Under the pieces are notes generated by a model, which saw only the letters and a list, made by a program, of their open reading frames with translations, ran no database searches and was not told where the DNA came from. This document shows, one piece after another, positions 8,720-18,082 of a stretch of DNA of 64,000 nucleotides. Location of the stretch: NCBI RefSeq assembly GCF_004016445.2, contig NZ_SADT02000007.1, forward strand, positions 441,590 to 505,589, given 5' to 3'. Within the stretch, counting starts at the first letter, position 1, and every line of letters starts with the position of its first letter. The position numbers and the translations under genes were made by a program. Source of the DNA: Mesorhizobium sp. M2E.F.Ca.ET.219.01.1.1. GTDB taxonomy: Bacteria; Pseudomonadota; Alphaproteobacteria; Rhizobiales; Rhizobiaceae.

Positions 8720-10060
8720 ATGACCAATGTCGTCCTGACCGGGCTTGCCCGTGATCTTGCCCGTCGCGCCGCCGAGGGCAGGCCCGTGCGCGTCGGCGTC
8801 ATCGGCTCCGGCGAGATGGGGACCGATCTGGTGACGCAGGGCATGCTGATGCCGGGCATAACGATCGCGGCCATCTCCACGCGGCGCCCGCACACCGCCC
8901 GCGAGGCGATCCGCATCGCCTATGGCGACGAGGCGATGGCCGCCGAAGCCGAAACCGCCTCCAAGGTCACCCAGGCGATCGAGGGCGGCAGGATCGCCAT
9001 CACCTCGAACGAGATGCTGGTCACCAATCCGCTGATCGACGTCGTCATAGACGCCACGGGCAAACCGGGCGTCGCCGCCGATTTCGACCTGATAGCCATG
9101 GAGCATGGCAAGCATCTGGTGATGATGAATGTCGAGGCCGACGTGACCATCGGCTGTTACCTGAAGCAGCAGGCCGACCGGCTGGGTGTGATCTATTCGG
9201 TCGGCGCGGGCGACGAGCCGTCAAGCTGCATGGAACTCATCGAATTCGCCTCGGCGCTTGGGTTAAGCGTCGTCGCGGCGGGCAAGGGCAAGAACAATCC
9301 GCTCAACCATGACGCCGTTCCGGACGACTACCGGGAAGAGGCGGCGCGCCGCAACATGAACCCGCGCATGCTGGTCGAATTCGTCGACGGCTCGAAGACC
9401 ATGGTCGAGATGTGCGCCATCGCCAACGCCACCGGCCTGGTCCCGGATGTCCCGGGCATGCACGGCCCCAAGGCCGATCGCGATCAACTGGCCAAGGTGC
9501 TGATCCCGAAAGAGGACGGCGGCCTGCTCTCCCGGAAAGGCGTGGTCGACTACACGATCGGCAAGGGTGTGGCGCCTGGCGTGTTCGTCATCGTCGAGGC
9601 GATGCATCCGCGCGTCGTCGAGCGCATGGACGATCTCCATGTCGGCCGCGGCCCCTATTACGGCCTGTTCCGGCCCTATCATCTGACTTCGCTGGAGGTG
9701 CCGCTGACCGCCGCCCGCATCATGCTCTACGGCAAGCCCGACATGGTGCCCCTGCCGAGGCCGGTGGCGGAGGTCTGCTCGGTCGCCAAGCGCGACCTTG
9801 CCGCCGGGGAGACCTTCGATTCGATCGGCGAAACCTGCTACCGCTCCTGGACCATGACCATTGCCGATGCCCGGGCGAACCGCGCCGTCCCGGTCGGCTT
9901 GCTCGAAGGCGGCAAGGTGCTGAAGCCGGTCAGGAAAGGTGAGTTGCTGACGGCGGACAATGCAGCGCCGGACCAGACGACGAGACTCTACGCCCTGCGC
10001 AAGCTCCAGGACGAGATGCTGTATGGGGCGAAGATCACTTCCCCAGCTCTATCGACCTGA
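8720..10060 (+). CDS. Homoserine-dehydrogenase-like NAD(P)-dependent oxidoreductase with C-terminal SAF-like domain
   Basis: The protein has 446 residues from ATG 8720; an in-frame TTG at 8684 is also open, and neither has a strong ribosome binding site. A Rossmann NAD(P) site is at residues about 24-31 (VRVGVIGSGEMG), followed by the DVVIDATGKPGVAADF and KHLVMMNVEADVTIG strands typical of homoserine dehydrogenase/Gfo-Idh-like enzymes. The last third (DLAAGETFDSIGE...RKGELLTADNA) looks like a SAF domain. Proteins of this architecture are usually annotated only generally, and the substrate cannot be read from sequence. Its 3' end overlaps the convergent proC by 26 bases. Confidence 0.8.
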   Translation: MTNVVLTGLARDLARRAAEGRPVRVGVIGSGEMGTDLVTQGMLMPGITIAAISTRRPHTAREAIRIAYGDEAMAAEAETASKVTQAIEGGRIAITSNEMLVTNPLIDVVIDATGKPGVAADFDLIAMEHGKHLVMMNVEADVTIGCYLKQQADRLGVIYSVGAGDEPSSCMELIEFASALGLSVVAAGKGKNNPLNHDAVPDDYREEAARRNMNPRMLVEFVDGSKTMVEMCAIANATGLVPDVPGMHGPKADRDQLAKVLIPKEDGGLLSRKGVVDYTIGKGVAPGVFVIVEAMHPRVVERMDDLHVGRGPYYGLFRPYHLTSLEVPLTAARIMLYGKPDMVPLPRPVAEVCSVAKRDLAAGETFDSIGETCYRSWTMTIADARANRAVPVGLLEGGKVLKPVRKGELLTADNAAPDQTTRLYALRKLQDEMLYGAKITSPALST

Positions 10061-10850
10061 GCCGCGCCGCTTCCACGGCTTCGGTGACCAGCTTCGTCAG
10101 CCGGTCTTCGCCCATCAGCACCGCAAGCGCGGCGGCGGTGGTGCCGTTGGGGCTGGTCACCTGCTGGCGCAGCACGCCGGGCTCCTCGTCGCTTTCAGCG
10201 GCGAGCGAGGCGGCCCCGAAAACGGTCTGCATGGCGAGCAGCTTGGCTGTCTCGGCCGGCAGGCCGGCCTTCTCGGCCGCAACCGTCAGCGCTTCGATGA
10301 AGTGGAAGACATAGGCCGGACCGGAGCCGGAGACGGCCGTCACGGCATCCATCAGGCCCTCGTCGTCGATCGTCGTCACGACGCCGCTTGCCGAAAGCAG
10401 CTCAAGGACGAAGCGCCGCACGTCGTCGGAGACCAGCGGATTGGAAAACACCACCATCATGCCCTTGCCGATCGCAGCCGGCGTGTTCGGCATGCAGCGG
10501 ACGATCGGTGCATGCTCGCCGAGGATAGTTTCGAACGTGGCGACCGGGGTGCCGGCGGCGACGCTGACGAAAGTCGTCCTGCCGTCGCCGAAGCGCTTGT
10601 AGTCAGCCGTCACCTCGCGGATCACCTGCGGCTTCACGGCGATGACGACCAGATCGGGAACGGCATCGGCCGGAATGCCCGCGGCCTCGGCGGCCGCGCG
10701 GCAGCCGAGATGCTCGGCACGCTGGCGCAGTTCCGCATTGGGCTCGACCACGAAAACCGCCGATGGTTCGAGCTTGGCGGATTTCAGCCAGCCCGAGAGC
10801 ATGGCGTAACCCATATTGCCGCAACCGGCGAGAACGAGCCTGATCGTCAT
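10035..10850 (-). CDS. proC: Pyrroline-5-carboxylate reductase
   Basis: ProC catalyses the last step of proline synthesis, NAD(P)H-dependent reduction of 1-pyrroline-5-carboxylate, in the cytoplasm. The protein has 271 residues, normal for the family, from ATG 10850 behind a strong GGAGG. The nucleotide-binding motif (LAGCGNMGYAMLSGW), VVIAVKPQ, the MPNTPAAIGKGM segment and the C-terminal signature TAVSGSGPAYVFHFIEAL followed by QVTSPNGTTAAAL are all present. No other proline gene is next to it. Its end overlaps the convergent oxidoreductase gene by 26 bases. Confidence 0.96.
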   Translation of the reverse strand: MTIRLVLAGCGNMGYAMLSGWLKSAKLEPSAVFVVEPNAELRQRAEHLGCRAAAEAAGIPADAVPDLVVIAVKPQVIREVTADYKRFGDGRTTFVSVAAGTPVATFETILGEHAPIVRCMPNTPAAIGKGMMVVFSNPLVSDDVRRFVLELLSASGVVTTIDDEGLMDAVTAVSGSGPAYVFHFIEALTVAAEKAGLPAETAKLLAMQTVFGAASLAAESDEEPGVLRQQVTSPNGTTAAALAVLMGEDRLTKLVTEAVEAARLRSIELGK

Positions 10851-10930
10851 GAAAACCTCCGTAAAGGTTCTCCTTAGACGCTAGAGGGGCACCGGGAAAG
10901 TCCAGTTTGGCGCAGGCCGATCGGCCAGGA

Positions 10931-12250
10931 TCAATGCGAGAGGCGAACCGGGATCGGCCGCAGCGAGACTTGTCTCAGGCCAAGCACGCCGAGCACGAAG
11001 AACAGCCACACCGGATCGCCGCGGTGGAAGAAGAAGCTTTCCAGGAAGCCGTTCAGCGCCGTGAACAGCACCACCATCATGAAGAAATCGCCGAGGAAGA
11101 TGTTTTCCTTGCGCGCCGGGATGCGCATGTAGTCGCGCAACGGGGCGATCAGGAAGGTGTAGACGGCGACGCACAGCGCCGGGATGCCCATCAGCACGGC
11201 GATGTCGAGATAGCCGTCATGGCCATGCACGATGGTGCGGATATCCCAGGGCCGGTCGAAGGGCTGGTCCTGGTTGAGCAAAAGCGGCGTCCCCCAGAAG
11301 CTTTCGTAGCCGTAGCCGGTCCACGGCTTCTTCGCCAGCATCTCGCCGGCGAACTCCCAAAGGGTCGTGCGTCCCGTATAGGTGAGATCGGGGAAATAGA
11401 TCGCCGCCAGATGCTTCACCGGCGGGATGAAGACGATGCCGAGCGTGCCGACCGCGGTCGCGACGATGGCCAGCGCGAACAGGATCGGCGTGCCGAGCCG
11501 CATGCCGATGAGGCTGGGCAGCACGACGATCATGATCGAGAACGGCACCAGTCCGGCGGTCGTCTTTGAGCCGGTGTGGAGCATGAAGATCATCGCCGCG
11601 CAGAAGATGCTGGCGCCCCACCAGCGCTGGCCGCGCCGGAACAGATAGAGCCCCGCGAAGCTGAAGCAGGCCATCACCGGGCCGGCGATGTTCTTATGGG
11701 TGAAGACGCCGCGCCACAGGCCGGCATGCTCCGGCTCCTGCGAATCGGCGGTGTGCAGCGCCTCATGCGGGAAGACGACCAGGCCGATATAGGAAAGGCC
11801 GATCACCACGACGGCGGTGAAGATGATCACGCGGGCGAAGGAAACGGCGTCGCGCGGCAGCACCAGGATCGTCGCCATGGTGATGATGCCGATCATGGTG
11901 AAGGAGGCGGCGCGCATCGCCGCGGGCGGATCGGTTGCCAGCACCACCGACAGGAAGAAGAAGCCCAGCATCAGCGCCCAGGATGGGCTGACCAGCGAGC
12001 GCACCACGCGCGGGTCGGCAAAGGCGAGCAGCGAGAAGATGGAGAGGGCGCCGAGCGAGCCGAAGCCAAGCTGGTTGACAATGTCGCCGCCGTCGCCGGT
12101 CAGTTCCGCGCCGGCCGGCTGGAACGGCCGAAACGAGACGATGATGACGGTGAACAGGAGCGCGGCGATAGCCGTCGCCACACCTTCCCTGGTGAAGGCG
12201 GCGCCGAGCGGCGCGCGCTCAATTCTTCTCAGGCTGCCGGTACTGCTCAT
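10931..12250 (-). CDS. O-antigen ligase/Wzy-like polysaccharide polymerase (ExoQ-like)
   Basis: The protein is about 439 residues from ATG 12250, with an alternative ATG two codons upstream; either start overlaps the end of the glycosyltransferase gene, suggesting coupling. About ten to twelve membrane helices are visible, with a large periplasmic loop holding the Wzy_C/O-antigen-ligase signature around YTGRTTLWEFAGEMLAKKPW followed by GHDGYLDIAVLMGIP. The GVFTHKNIAGPVMA segment is also usual in ExoQ-type polymerases. It would join lipid-linked repeat units in the periplasm. Neighbouring glycosyltransferases, a flippase and a co-polymerase support an exopolysaccharide role; polymerase and ligase cannot be separated by sequence alone. 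Confidence 0.85.
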   Translation of the reverse strand: MSSTGSLRRIERAPLGAAFTREGVATAIAALLFTVIIVSFRPFQPAGAELTGDGGDIVNQLGFGSLGALSIFSLLAFADPRVVRSLVSPSWALMLGFFFLSVVLATDPPAAMRAASFTMIGIITMATILVLPRDAVSFARVIIFTAVVVIGLSYIGLVVFPHEALHTADSQEPEHAGLWRGVFTHKNIAGPVMACFSFAGLYLFRRGQRWWGASIFCAAMIFMLHTGSKTTAGLVPFSIMIVVLPSLIGMRLGTPILFALAIVATAVGTLGIVFIPPVKHLAAIYFPDLTYTGRTTLWEFAGEMLAKKPWTGYGYESFWGTPLLLNQDQPFDRPWDIRTIVHGHDGYLDIAVLMGIPALCVAVYTFLIAPLRDYMRIPARKENIFLGDFFMMVVLFTALNGFLESFFFHRGDPVWLFFVLGVLGLRQVSLRPIPVRLSH

Positions 12251-13256
12251 TGGCATATCCGAATTCGGCAAGCACCCGGCCGAGCGCGACATAGACTGGA
12301 TAGAGGCCGCTCGTCAGCGAGCCGGTTCGCGCCAGCCGGATGGCCCCGCGCAGCGGCGAGGCCGCGAGCAGCGCCAGGCTTTTGAGAAAAACTTTAACGC
12401 CGGCAAGCGGTGTGCCGGCGCGCTTCTTCCTTTCAACCAGCGTCGAGATCACGCCATTGCGCAGGCTGCGGGCGCGGATCCAATCGGCCTCGACGCGCCG
12501 CGCCGGCACGGTCTCGTTGACTTTTGCCTCGGCGCACCAGCCGAGCACGAAGCCTTTCTGCGCGGAACGGCTGAGGAAGTCGGAATCGCCGCCGCCCATG
12601 AAATTGAACCTGAGATCGAGGAAGGGCGGTCCCATGGCCTTGAGCACGTTGCGCCCCACCAGCAAATTGCCGGACGAATAGAGTGCCGGAACGCGACCGG
12701 TTTCCCGGTAGGGCGGCGCGAACACCGGGTGTTCCGCCCATCTGACGTGGCTCGGATCGGCGAAGACCGGCACTTGCGGGCCGCCGACGATGTCGGCGCG
12801 AAGCGTCTCGGCGGCCTTGCACATGCGCTCCAGCCAGTCCGGCTCGGCGATCTCGTCATCGTCGATGACAAGAAGGTACTTGAAGTTGGGAAATTGCAGG
12901 ATCGCCGTCTGCCAGCCGGCATTGTAGGCGCTGCAATTGCCGCGCTCATGCGCGACGATTACAAGTCCCGGCATCTCGCTGCTTTCGAATAGCGGCAGCA
13001 CTGCCTTGGCGCCCTCGCGCGCCTCGGCCTCGTTTTCCATGACGATGACGGCGAAGCGCCTTTCGGTCCGCTGCGCTTTGAGCGAAGCCAGGGTTTCCAG
13101 CACCTGCTGCGGCCGCTTGAAGGTGGGCAGCGTCACCACCACCTCGACGCTCTCGGCGGCGAGCCCCGGTGACCGTCCCGCGATCGATACAGAAGCGTCG
13201 GACGGCAAAGGGATCATCCGTTTTTGAGCAGCGTGGGTTTGCGCCCTCGATAGCAT
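12219..13256 (-). CDS. Family 2 glycosyltransferase
   Basis: The protein has 345 residues from ATG 13256; an internal ATG at 13217 is an equally possible start, as neither has a clear Shine-Dalgarno. A GT-A fold is shown by VEVVVTLPTFKRPQQVLETL near the N-terminus, the DxD-type motif LLVIDDDEIAEPDWLERM and the later FNFMGGGDSDFLSR segment that fits the catalytic base region. The C-terminal 80 residues are basic and amphipathic and may contact the membrane. It is co-directional with the polymerase gene and probably adds one sugar to the lipid-linked repeat unit. Confidence 0.88.
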   Translation of the reverse strand: MLSRAQTHAAQKRMIPLPSDASVSIAGRSPGLAAESVEVVVTLPTFKRPQQVLETLASLKAQRTERRFAVIVMENEAEAREGAKAVLPLFESSEMPGLVIVAHERGNCSAYNAGWQTAILQFPNFKYLLVIDDDEIAEPDWLERMCKAAETLRADIVGGPQVPVFADPSHVRWAEHPVFAPPYRETGRVPALYSSGNLLVGRNVLKAMGPPFLDLRFNFMGGGDSDFLSRSAQKGFVLGWCAEAKVNETVPARRVEADWIRARSLRNGVISTLVERKKRAGTPLAGVKVFLKSLALLAASPLRGAIRLARTGSLTSGLYPVYVALGRVLAEFGYANEQYRQPEKN

Positions 13257-13387
13257 CGCGGTGATAACGTTTCGTTAATCACCTTCTCGCCCGGCTGTCG
13301 GAAAAGCCGGGTCTTTGGCCTTTGACGGTGCCATTTAATCAAGGCTTCACCGCGTTTTGCTACCGGCTGCACCTAAGGATAGGTGAG

Positions 13388-14557
13388 ATGCATCTGCTGT
13401 TCGCCACATCGATCGTGCCCGATGGCGCGCTCGCCTCGGGCTACGAGATTGCCAATGCCGCGATCATCGATGCGCTGCAGCGCGCCGGCGTGCGCGTGAC
13501 GGTCATCGGTTTCATCTGGCCGGGCAAGACCCCGTCCGATCCGCAAAACACCATCGTGCTCGACGCCGTCGAGGTCCGCACCGAAAGCGCTTCGCCGCTG
13601 CAAAAGCTTTCCTGGCTGGGCAAGGCGCTTTCCTCCGGCCTTACCTTCTCCTCGGTCAAGCTGCGCGTTGTCTCCGACGCTGAGCTGCGCGCCGCCATCG
13701 ATCGCGCCGGTCCCTTCGACGGCTATGTCCTGAATTCGGTGCAGTTCGCCGGCGCCTTCGAGAAGGTTCTTGCCGACCGTCCATTCGTCTTCGTGGCGCA
13801 CAATGTCGAGCATCGCTCGGCCGAGGAAAATGCGGCTGCGGCCGGCAGCGCGCTTCAGCGCTGGATGTTCCGCCGCGAGGCCAGGCTGCTCAAGATCATG
13901 GAGGAGCGCCTTTGCGGCGCGGCGCGCTTTGTCTTCACGCTGGCCGAGGAAGACCGCGCGGCACTCGGCGTCGCCTCCGACACACGCTCGGCGGTGCTGC
14001 CGTTGGTGACCCGCGCGCAGGCGCCGATAAAGGCGAAGCGACATATCGATTGCGACGCCGCGCTGATCGGCACCTGGACCTGGCAGCCCAACCGCATCGG
14101 GCTCGACTGGTTCCTGACCAAGGTCGTGCCGCATCTGAAGCCGGATTTCCGCATCAGGATCGCCGGCAACATGCCTTCCGGCGTGACATCCGCTCATCCC
14201 GGCGTTTCCTTCGTCGGCAGGGTCCCGGATGCGCGGGCCTTCGTGCGTGGCGGCGCCGTCGTTCCGTTGATCAGCACTGCCGGCAGCGGCGTGCAGCTGA
14301 AGACCATCGAGACCTTCGAGCTCGGCCTGCCATCCGTCGCCACCAGCCGCTCGCTGCGCGGCATCGGCTATCACCCCGACAATTGCGTGGTGACCGACGA
14401 TCCGATCGCCTTCGCCGCCGCCCTCCAGGCGGCCGCCGCCAATGTCCGTGACGTCGATGGCAGCGCCTTCCACCGCCGCCAGTTGAAGGCGCTCGACGCC
14501 GCGATCGCGCTTGGCCTGGAGAAGCTCGGCGCCGTCAGGCAGGAGGTCGCCGCATGA
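13388..14557 (+). CDS. GT-B fold (family 4-like) glycosyltransferase
   Basis: The protein has 389 residues from ATG 13388, with AAGGATAGGTGAG just upstream; an open in-frame extension to 13322 is ignored for lack of a ribosome site. The N-terminus (MHLLFATSIVPDGALASGYE) and the two-domain pattern fit a GT-B enzyme. The C-terminal part has LIGTWTWQPNRIGLDWFL, VSFVGRVPDARAF and the nucleotide-sugar-contacting stretch PLISTAGSGVQLKTIETFEL followed by GLPSVATS. It starts the three-gene run GT4-wecG-DUF6492, with 4-base ATGA and GTGA overlaps between members, so they are almost certainly one operon. Confidence 0.88.
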   Translation: MHLLFATSIVPDGALASGYEIANAAIIDALQRAGVRVTVIGFIWPGKTPSDPQNTIVLDAVEVRTESASPLQKLSWLGKALSSGLTFSSVKLRVVSDAELRAAIDRAGPFDGYVLNSVQFAGAFEKVLADRPFVFVAHNVEHRSAEENAAAAGSALQRWMFRREARLLKIMEERLCGAARFVFTLAEEDRAALGVASDTRSAVLPLVTRAQAPIKAKRHIDCDAALIGTWTWQPNRIGLDWFLTKVVPHLKPDFRIRIAGNMPSGVTSAHPGVSFVGRVPDARAFVRGGAVVPLISTAGSGVQLKTIETFELGLPSVATSRSLRGIGYHPDNCVVTDDPIAFAAALQAAAANVRDVDGSAFHRRQLKALDAAIALGLEKLGAVRQEVAA

Positions 14558-15348
14558 ACATGCACACCGCGCGCGCCGCCTTCGGCTTCGATACGCTCAA
14601 GACCATCCTGGGCATTCCTGTGCTGGCCATTCGCTGGGACGAGGCCATCGCCTTGCTCACCAGGCTGATCGACGAGCGCCGCTTCACCAAGGTGAGCTTC
14701 CTCAACGCCCACAACGCCAACTTGGCCTGCACCGACCTGGTCTTTGCCGAGGCGCTGGAAAACTTCCTCATCCTCCCCGATGGCGTCGGCGTCGATATGG
14801 CGGCGAAGCTGCTTTACGGCGAGCCATTCCCGAGCAACCTCAACGGCACCGATTTCATTCCGGCCTTCCTGCAGGCGTCGTCGCATCCGCTGACGGTGGC
14901 GCTGCTCGGCACGACGCGCGCCAACGCCGAAGCCGCATGCGCGAAGCTGTCGACGCTTGCCATGCAGCACAATTTCGTTGTCATCCATGAAGGCTTCTTC
15001 TCCGCCGCCGAGGAGCCGGCGATCCTCGAGCGCATCGCCAGGCTGCGGCCCGATATATTGCTCGTCGCCATGGGCGTTCCGCGCCAGGAATTGTGGATCG
15101 AGCGCCATATCGACAGCCGCCATTGCACGCTGCCGGTCGCCGTCGGCGCGCTGCTCGATTTCATGAGCGGCTCGGTGCCGCGCGCGCCGCTCTGGCTGCG
15201 CCGGCTGCGGCTTGAATGGCTGTTTCGCCTCTGGATCGAACCCGGCCGCCTGTGGCGCCGCTATATCGTCGGCAATCCCGTCTTCCTGTGGCGCGTCGTC
15301 AGGCAGAAGCTGTCGCTCGGACCGCGACCGCTGGAGGCGCGCCGGTGA
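14554..15348 (+). CDS. WecG/TagA/CpsF family glycosyltransferase (GT26)
   Basis: The protein has 264 residues from ATG 14554, with AGGAGG seven bases upstream and a 4-base overlap with the previous gene. GT26 hallmarks are visible: SFLNAHNANLACTD, LPDGVGVDMAAKLL, LNGTDFIPAFLQ, PDILLVAMGVPRQELWI and the C-terminal VGALLDFMSGSVPRAPLWLR followed by GLEWLFRL-like residues. Known members transfer ManNAc-type or related residues to undecaprenyl-linked acceptors for enterobacterial common antigen, teichoic acid or holdfast-type polysaccharide. The basic C-terminus is a probable membrane-association helix. Confidence 0.93.
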   Translation: MNMHTARAAFGFDTLKTILGIPVLAIRWDEAIALLTRLIDERRFTKVSFLNAHNANLACTDLVFAEALENFLILPDGVGVDMAAKLLYGEPFPSNLNGTDFIPAFLQASSHPLTVALLGTTRANAEAACAKLSTLAMQHNFVVIHEGFFSAAEEPAILERIARLRPDILLVAMGVPRQELWIERHIDSRHCTLPVAVGALLDFMSGSVPRAPLWLRRLRLEWLFRLWIEPGRLWRRYIVGNPVFLWRVVRQKLSLGPRPLEARR

Positions 15349-16265
15349 ACAGCCGCTTCGTGCCGGATACCGCGACCAAAATCGAACCGCTGCCGCGCAC
15401 ACCCTCGGCCGCGATCGTCACGGCGAGCTACGCGCCGGATTTCGAGCGCTGCCGGCTTTTGTGCGAAACCATCGATCGTCACGTCACCGGCATGGCGCAT
15501 CATTACATCCTGACCGAGCATCACGACGTCGCGCTGTTTCGCCAGTTGGAGGGCAGCCGCCGCAGCGTCGTCGACGAGCGGGATCTGTTGCCGCGCTGGC
15601 TGCGCGTGTTCGATGATCCGCTGAGCGGCTTCCGCCGCCGCATCTGGCTGAGCTTCAAAACGCAGCCGCTGCGCGGCTGGCACGTGCAGCAGCTTCGCCG
15701 CATCGCCATTGCCGGGCAGGCGAAGGAAGACGTGCTGGTCTTTTGCGATTCCGACGTCGCCTTCCTGAAGCCATTCGATACCGGCGCCTTCTGGCGCGAC
15801 GGCAAGGTGCGGCTGTTCCGTCGCGACGGCGTGCTGTCGAACAACGGACACGACGAGCATCGCATCTGGTCGCGCAATGCCGGCACGGCACTCGGCATCG
15901 ATCCTGCTGTCGCGTCGAGCCACGACTACATCTCGACGCTGATCGCCTGGCGCCGCGAGACGGTCAACGCGATGTGCGAGCGCATTGAGAAGGTGCATGG
16001 CCGCGACTGGGTCGGCGTTCTCGGCTCGGCGCGAAAATTTTCCGAATGCATGATCTATGGCCGCTATGTCGACGACGTGCTCGTCGGCGCCGGCCATTTC
16101 CACGGTTCGGAGGAATTCTGCCGCGTCCACTGGAACGGCGAGCCGCTCTCGGATGACGAGTTCCGCCGCTTCGTCGACACCATGGCGCCCGAACAGGTGG
16201 CGATCGGCATGCAGTCCTTCATCGGCACCGACATCGGCCGCATCCGCCGCCTGATCGGGCTTTGA
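15345..16265 (+). CDS. DUF6492-like protein, probable glycosyltransferase-related
   Basis: The protein has 306 residues from GTG 15345, which overlaps the stop of the preceding gene (GTGA). The start gives AAIVTASYAPDFERCRLL, a beta-alpha beginning like nucleotide-sugar binding folds. A DxD-like pair occurs in LVFCDSDVAFLKPFDT. Both features, with operon position, suggest a GT-A-like enzyme that adds or modifies a sugar. It resembles the DUF6492 proteins seen in rhizobial polysaccharide loci; no activity is established for them as far as I know. Confidence 0.7.
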   Translation: MNSRFVPDTATKIEPLPRTPSAAIVTASYAPDFERCRLLCETIDRHVTGMAHHYILTEHHDVALFRQLEGSRRSVVDERDLLPRWLRVFDDPLSGFRRRIWLSFKTQPLRGWHVQQLRRIAIAGQAKEDVLVFCDSDVAFLKPFDTGAFWRDGKVRLFRRDGVLSNNGHDEHRIWSRNAGTALGIDPAVASSHDYISTLIAWRRETVNAMCERIEKVHGRDWVGVLGSARKFSECMIYGRYVDDVLVGAGHFHGSEEFCRVHWNGEPLSDDEFRRFVDTMAPEQVAIGMQSFIGTDIGRIRRLIGL

Positions 16266-16314
16266 TAGTTCTGATAGATCCGAGACGTTGGGAACTGGCG
16301 GAGACGATCCTCTC

Positions 16315-16499
16315 GTCGTCATTCCAGGGCGGAGCAAGGAGCGAAGCGACGCGCGCAGACCCTGGAATCCATGCCGTTACTTCGAAGTGTCATAACGGTA
16401 CAGAATTCTGCTCCGCTGCATTCTTCGGCACTGGTCACGGAATGGATTCCAGGGTCTCCGCGACGGAGCTTCGCTCCTGCTCCGCCCTGGAATGACGAC
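16315..16499. repeat. Long imperfect palindromic intergenic repeat
   Basis: Two arms of about 63 bases match each other as reverse complements (16315-16377 and 16437-16499), differing mainly in the middle of the arm. Each arm has an internal smaller dyad (ATTCCAGGG...CCCTGGAAT). A 59-base loop separates them. It lies between the convergent DUF6492 and flippase genes, where such elements are common in rhizobia, and may end transcription from both sides. Confidence 0.85.
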
Positions 16500-16585
16500 C
16501 TTGAGGACTTCGCCCCGATCCCAAACGTTTGCAAAAGGTCCGCCCGATCAAACGAACGGCAACCTTGGTTGCCAAAAAAGATACA

Positions 16586-17881
16586 TCAGATCGCCTTGGC
16601 CGGTCGACGCATGGCCGAATAAGTCAAAAGCATCGAGGCGAGATAAAGCAGCAGGAAGACGATGTTGAGCGACAGCACCAGATTGGCCGTGTCGGGGATG
16701 GTCGTCAGCACATAGGTGAGCAGAACCGCCTTCAGGCCGGCGAGCAAGCCAAGATTGATCGCCCGCACCGCCGTCTGGCCGCGCGCGAAGAGCAGCTCGG
16801 CCTGATATTCGACGAGGTTGCGCAGTCCAGGCACGCAGACCGCCAGCGCCACCAGCGGCGCCGCCTCGGCGACGTTCTTGCCCAGCGCATTCGGGAAGAA
16901 GTGCAGGATTATGCCGATCGACGCCAGCGCCAGCGTCGAGACCAGGAACACGCCGCCTTCGATGCCGCTCTTGACCGCCAGCCGCGACAGGAGCTCAGGC
17001 GCCCGCATCATGCGCTGCACCAGCATCATCGAGAAGGTGCGGATCGGGATCGCGGTGAGATCGACCAGCCGCATGATGATGGCGTAGATGCCGGCGAGAT
17101 GCGGCCCGCCGATCGACAGCACCAAGAGCTTGTCGAACTCCATCTGCAGATAGAACAGCACCTCGGACCCGGCGACATAGACGGAATCGGCGAGCCGCCG
17201 GAAATAGAGCTCGGCGCGCAGTCTCAGCCGCTGGCGCGGATAGAAGAAGACGAAGGCGACGACGAGCGAAGCGGCATTGGCGCCGATGTAGAATAGCGAC
17301 CAGACGCCGATTGTATGCTGCGCGGCAAGCATGAACAGGATCGCGCCGACCGCCCGAAGCGCCGTCGCCAGGATGGCGAGCACCGCCGCGCGCCCGAACT
17401 TGCCAAGCCCGTTGTTGACGATCAGCGCTACTTCCACCGGCCGCCACAACAGCGCCTCGGCGAAGACGATCGCCGCGAAGGCTGACAGCGGCACGGTGTT
17501 GGCAAAGAAGATCAGGTAAACGATGTAGGAGGCGGCGGCGAGGAACGGCAGCGACAGGACGCCGAGAAGCAGGAAGCCGGCGGTGAATGTGCCGATCAGG
17601 TTGGGGCGGATCGTGGCGGTGCGATAAAGCGCCGAGATGAAGCCGAAGGCCAGGATGCGCGACAGCATGATGCCGGCGGCAGAGGCGGTCGCGAACATGC
17701 CGAATTCGGCGATCGAAAGCGTGTTGGCCAAGGCGATGAAATAGGCGAGCGAGAACACCAGCCGGCCGCCGGCGCCGCTGATGGCCGAGAGATAGTCGAA
17801 TACCAGTTTCCGGCGGGTGGCCACGAAGGGGCCGATCCGCGCGAAACTCCGCCTTTGCGGCATGTCGCTGGCCTGGGTCAT
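16586..17881 (-). CDS. Wzx-like polysaccharide flippase (MOP superfamily)
   Basis: The protein has 431 residues from ATG 17881, with an alternative ATG six codons downstream. Twelve hydrophobic segments are spread along its length, with basic cytoplasmic loops (YPRQRLRLRAELYFRRL). No soluble domain is present. Its length and helix pattern fit the oligosaccharide flippase branch of the MOP superfamily, which moves undecaprenyl-linked repeat units to the periplasm. Position between glycosyltransferase genes and the ExoP-like gene gives the Wzx-Wzy-PCP set of a Wzy-dependent pathway. Confidence 0.85.
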   Translation of the reverse strand: MTQASDMPQRRSFARIGPFVATRRKLVFDYLSAISGAGGRLVFSLAYFIALANTLSIAEFGMFATASAAGIMLSRILAFGFISALYRTATIRPNLIGTFTAGFLLLGVLSLPFLAAASYIVYLIFFANTVPLSAFAAIVFAEALLWRPVEVALIVNNGLGKFGRAAVLAILATALRAVGAILFMLAAQHTIGVWSLFYIGANAASLVVAFVFFYPRQRLRLRAELYFRRLADSVYVAGSEVLFYLQMEFDKLLVLSIGGPHLAGIYAIIMRLVDLTAIPIRTFSMMLVQRMMRAPELLSRLAVKSGIEGGVFLVSTLALASIGIILHFFPNALGKNVAEAAPLVALAVCVPGLRNLVEYQAELLFARGQTAVRAINLGLLAGLKAVLLTYVLTTIPDTANLVLSLNIVFLLLYLASMLLTYSAMRRPAKAI

Positions 17882-18082
17882 ATCCGGGGCGATAGATAGG
17901 CTGGAAAGTTTAACGCGGCGTTCTGGCGACGGCTCCGGCGGTGCCGAAATGCCGCGAACAAGGCGAGAAACCCTGTGGGCCTGGGTGGAAAATTAACCGT
18001 TTGTTTCCTATGCCCGTTTAGCGTGGCTTAACGATTGGCCGATCCGCCGCGCCCAAGCTGTCAGAGAGCAAGTTCCAGGACA

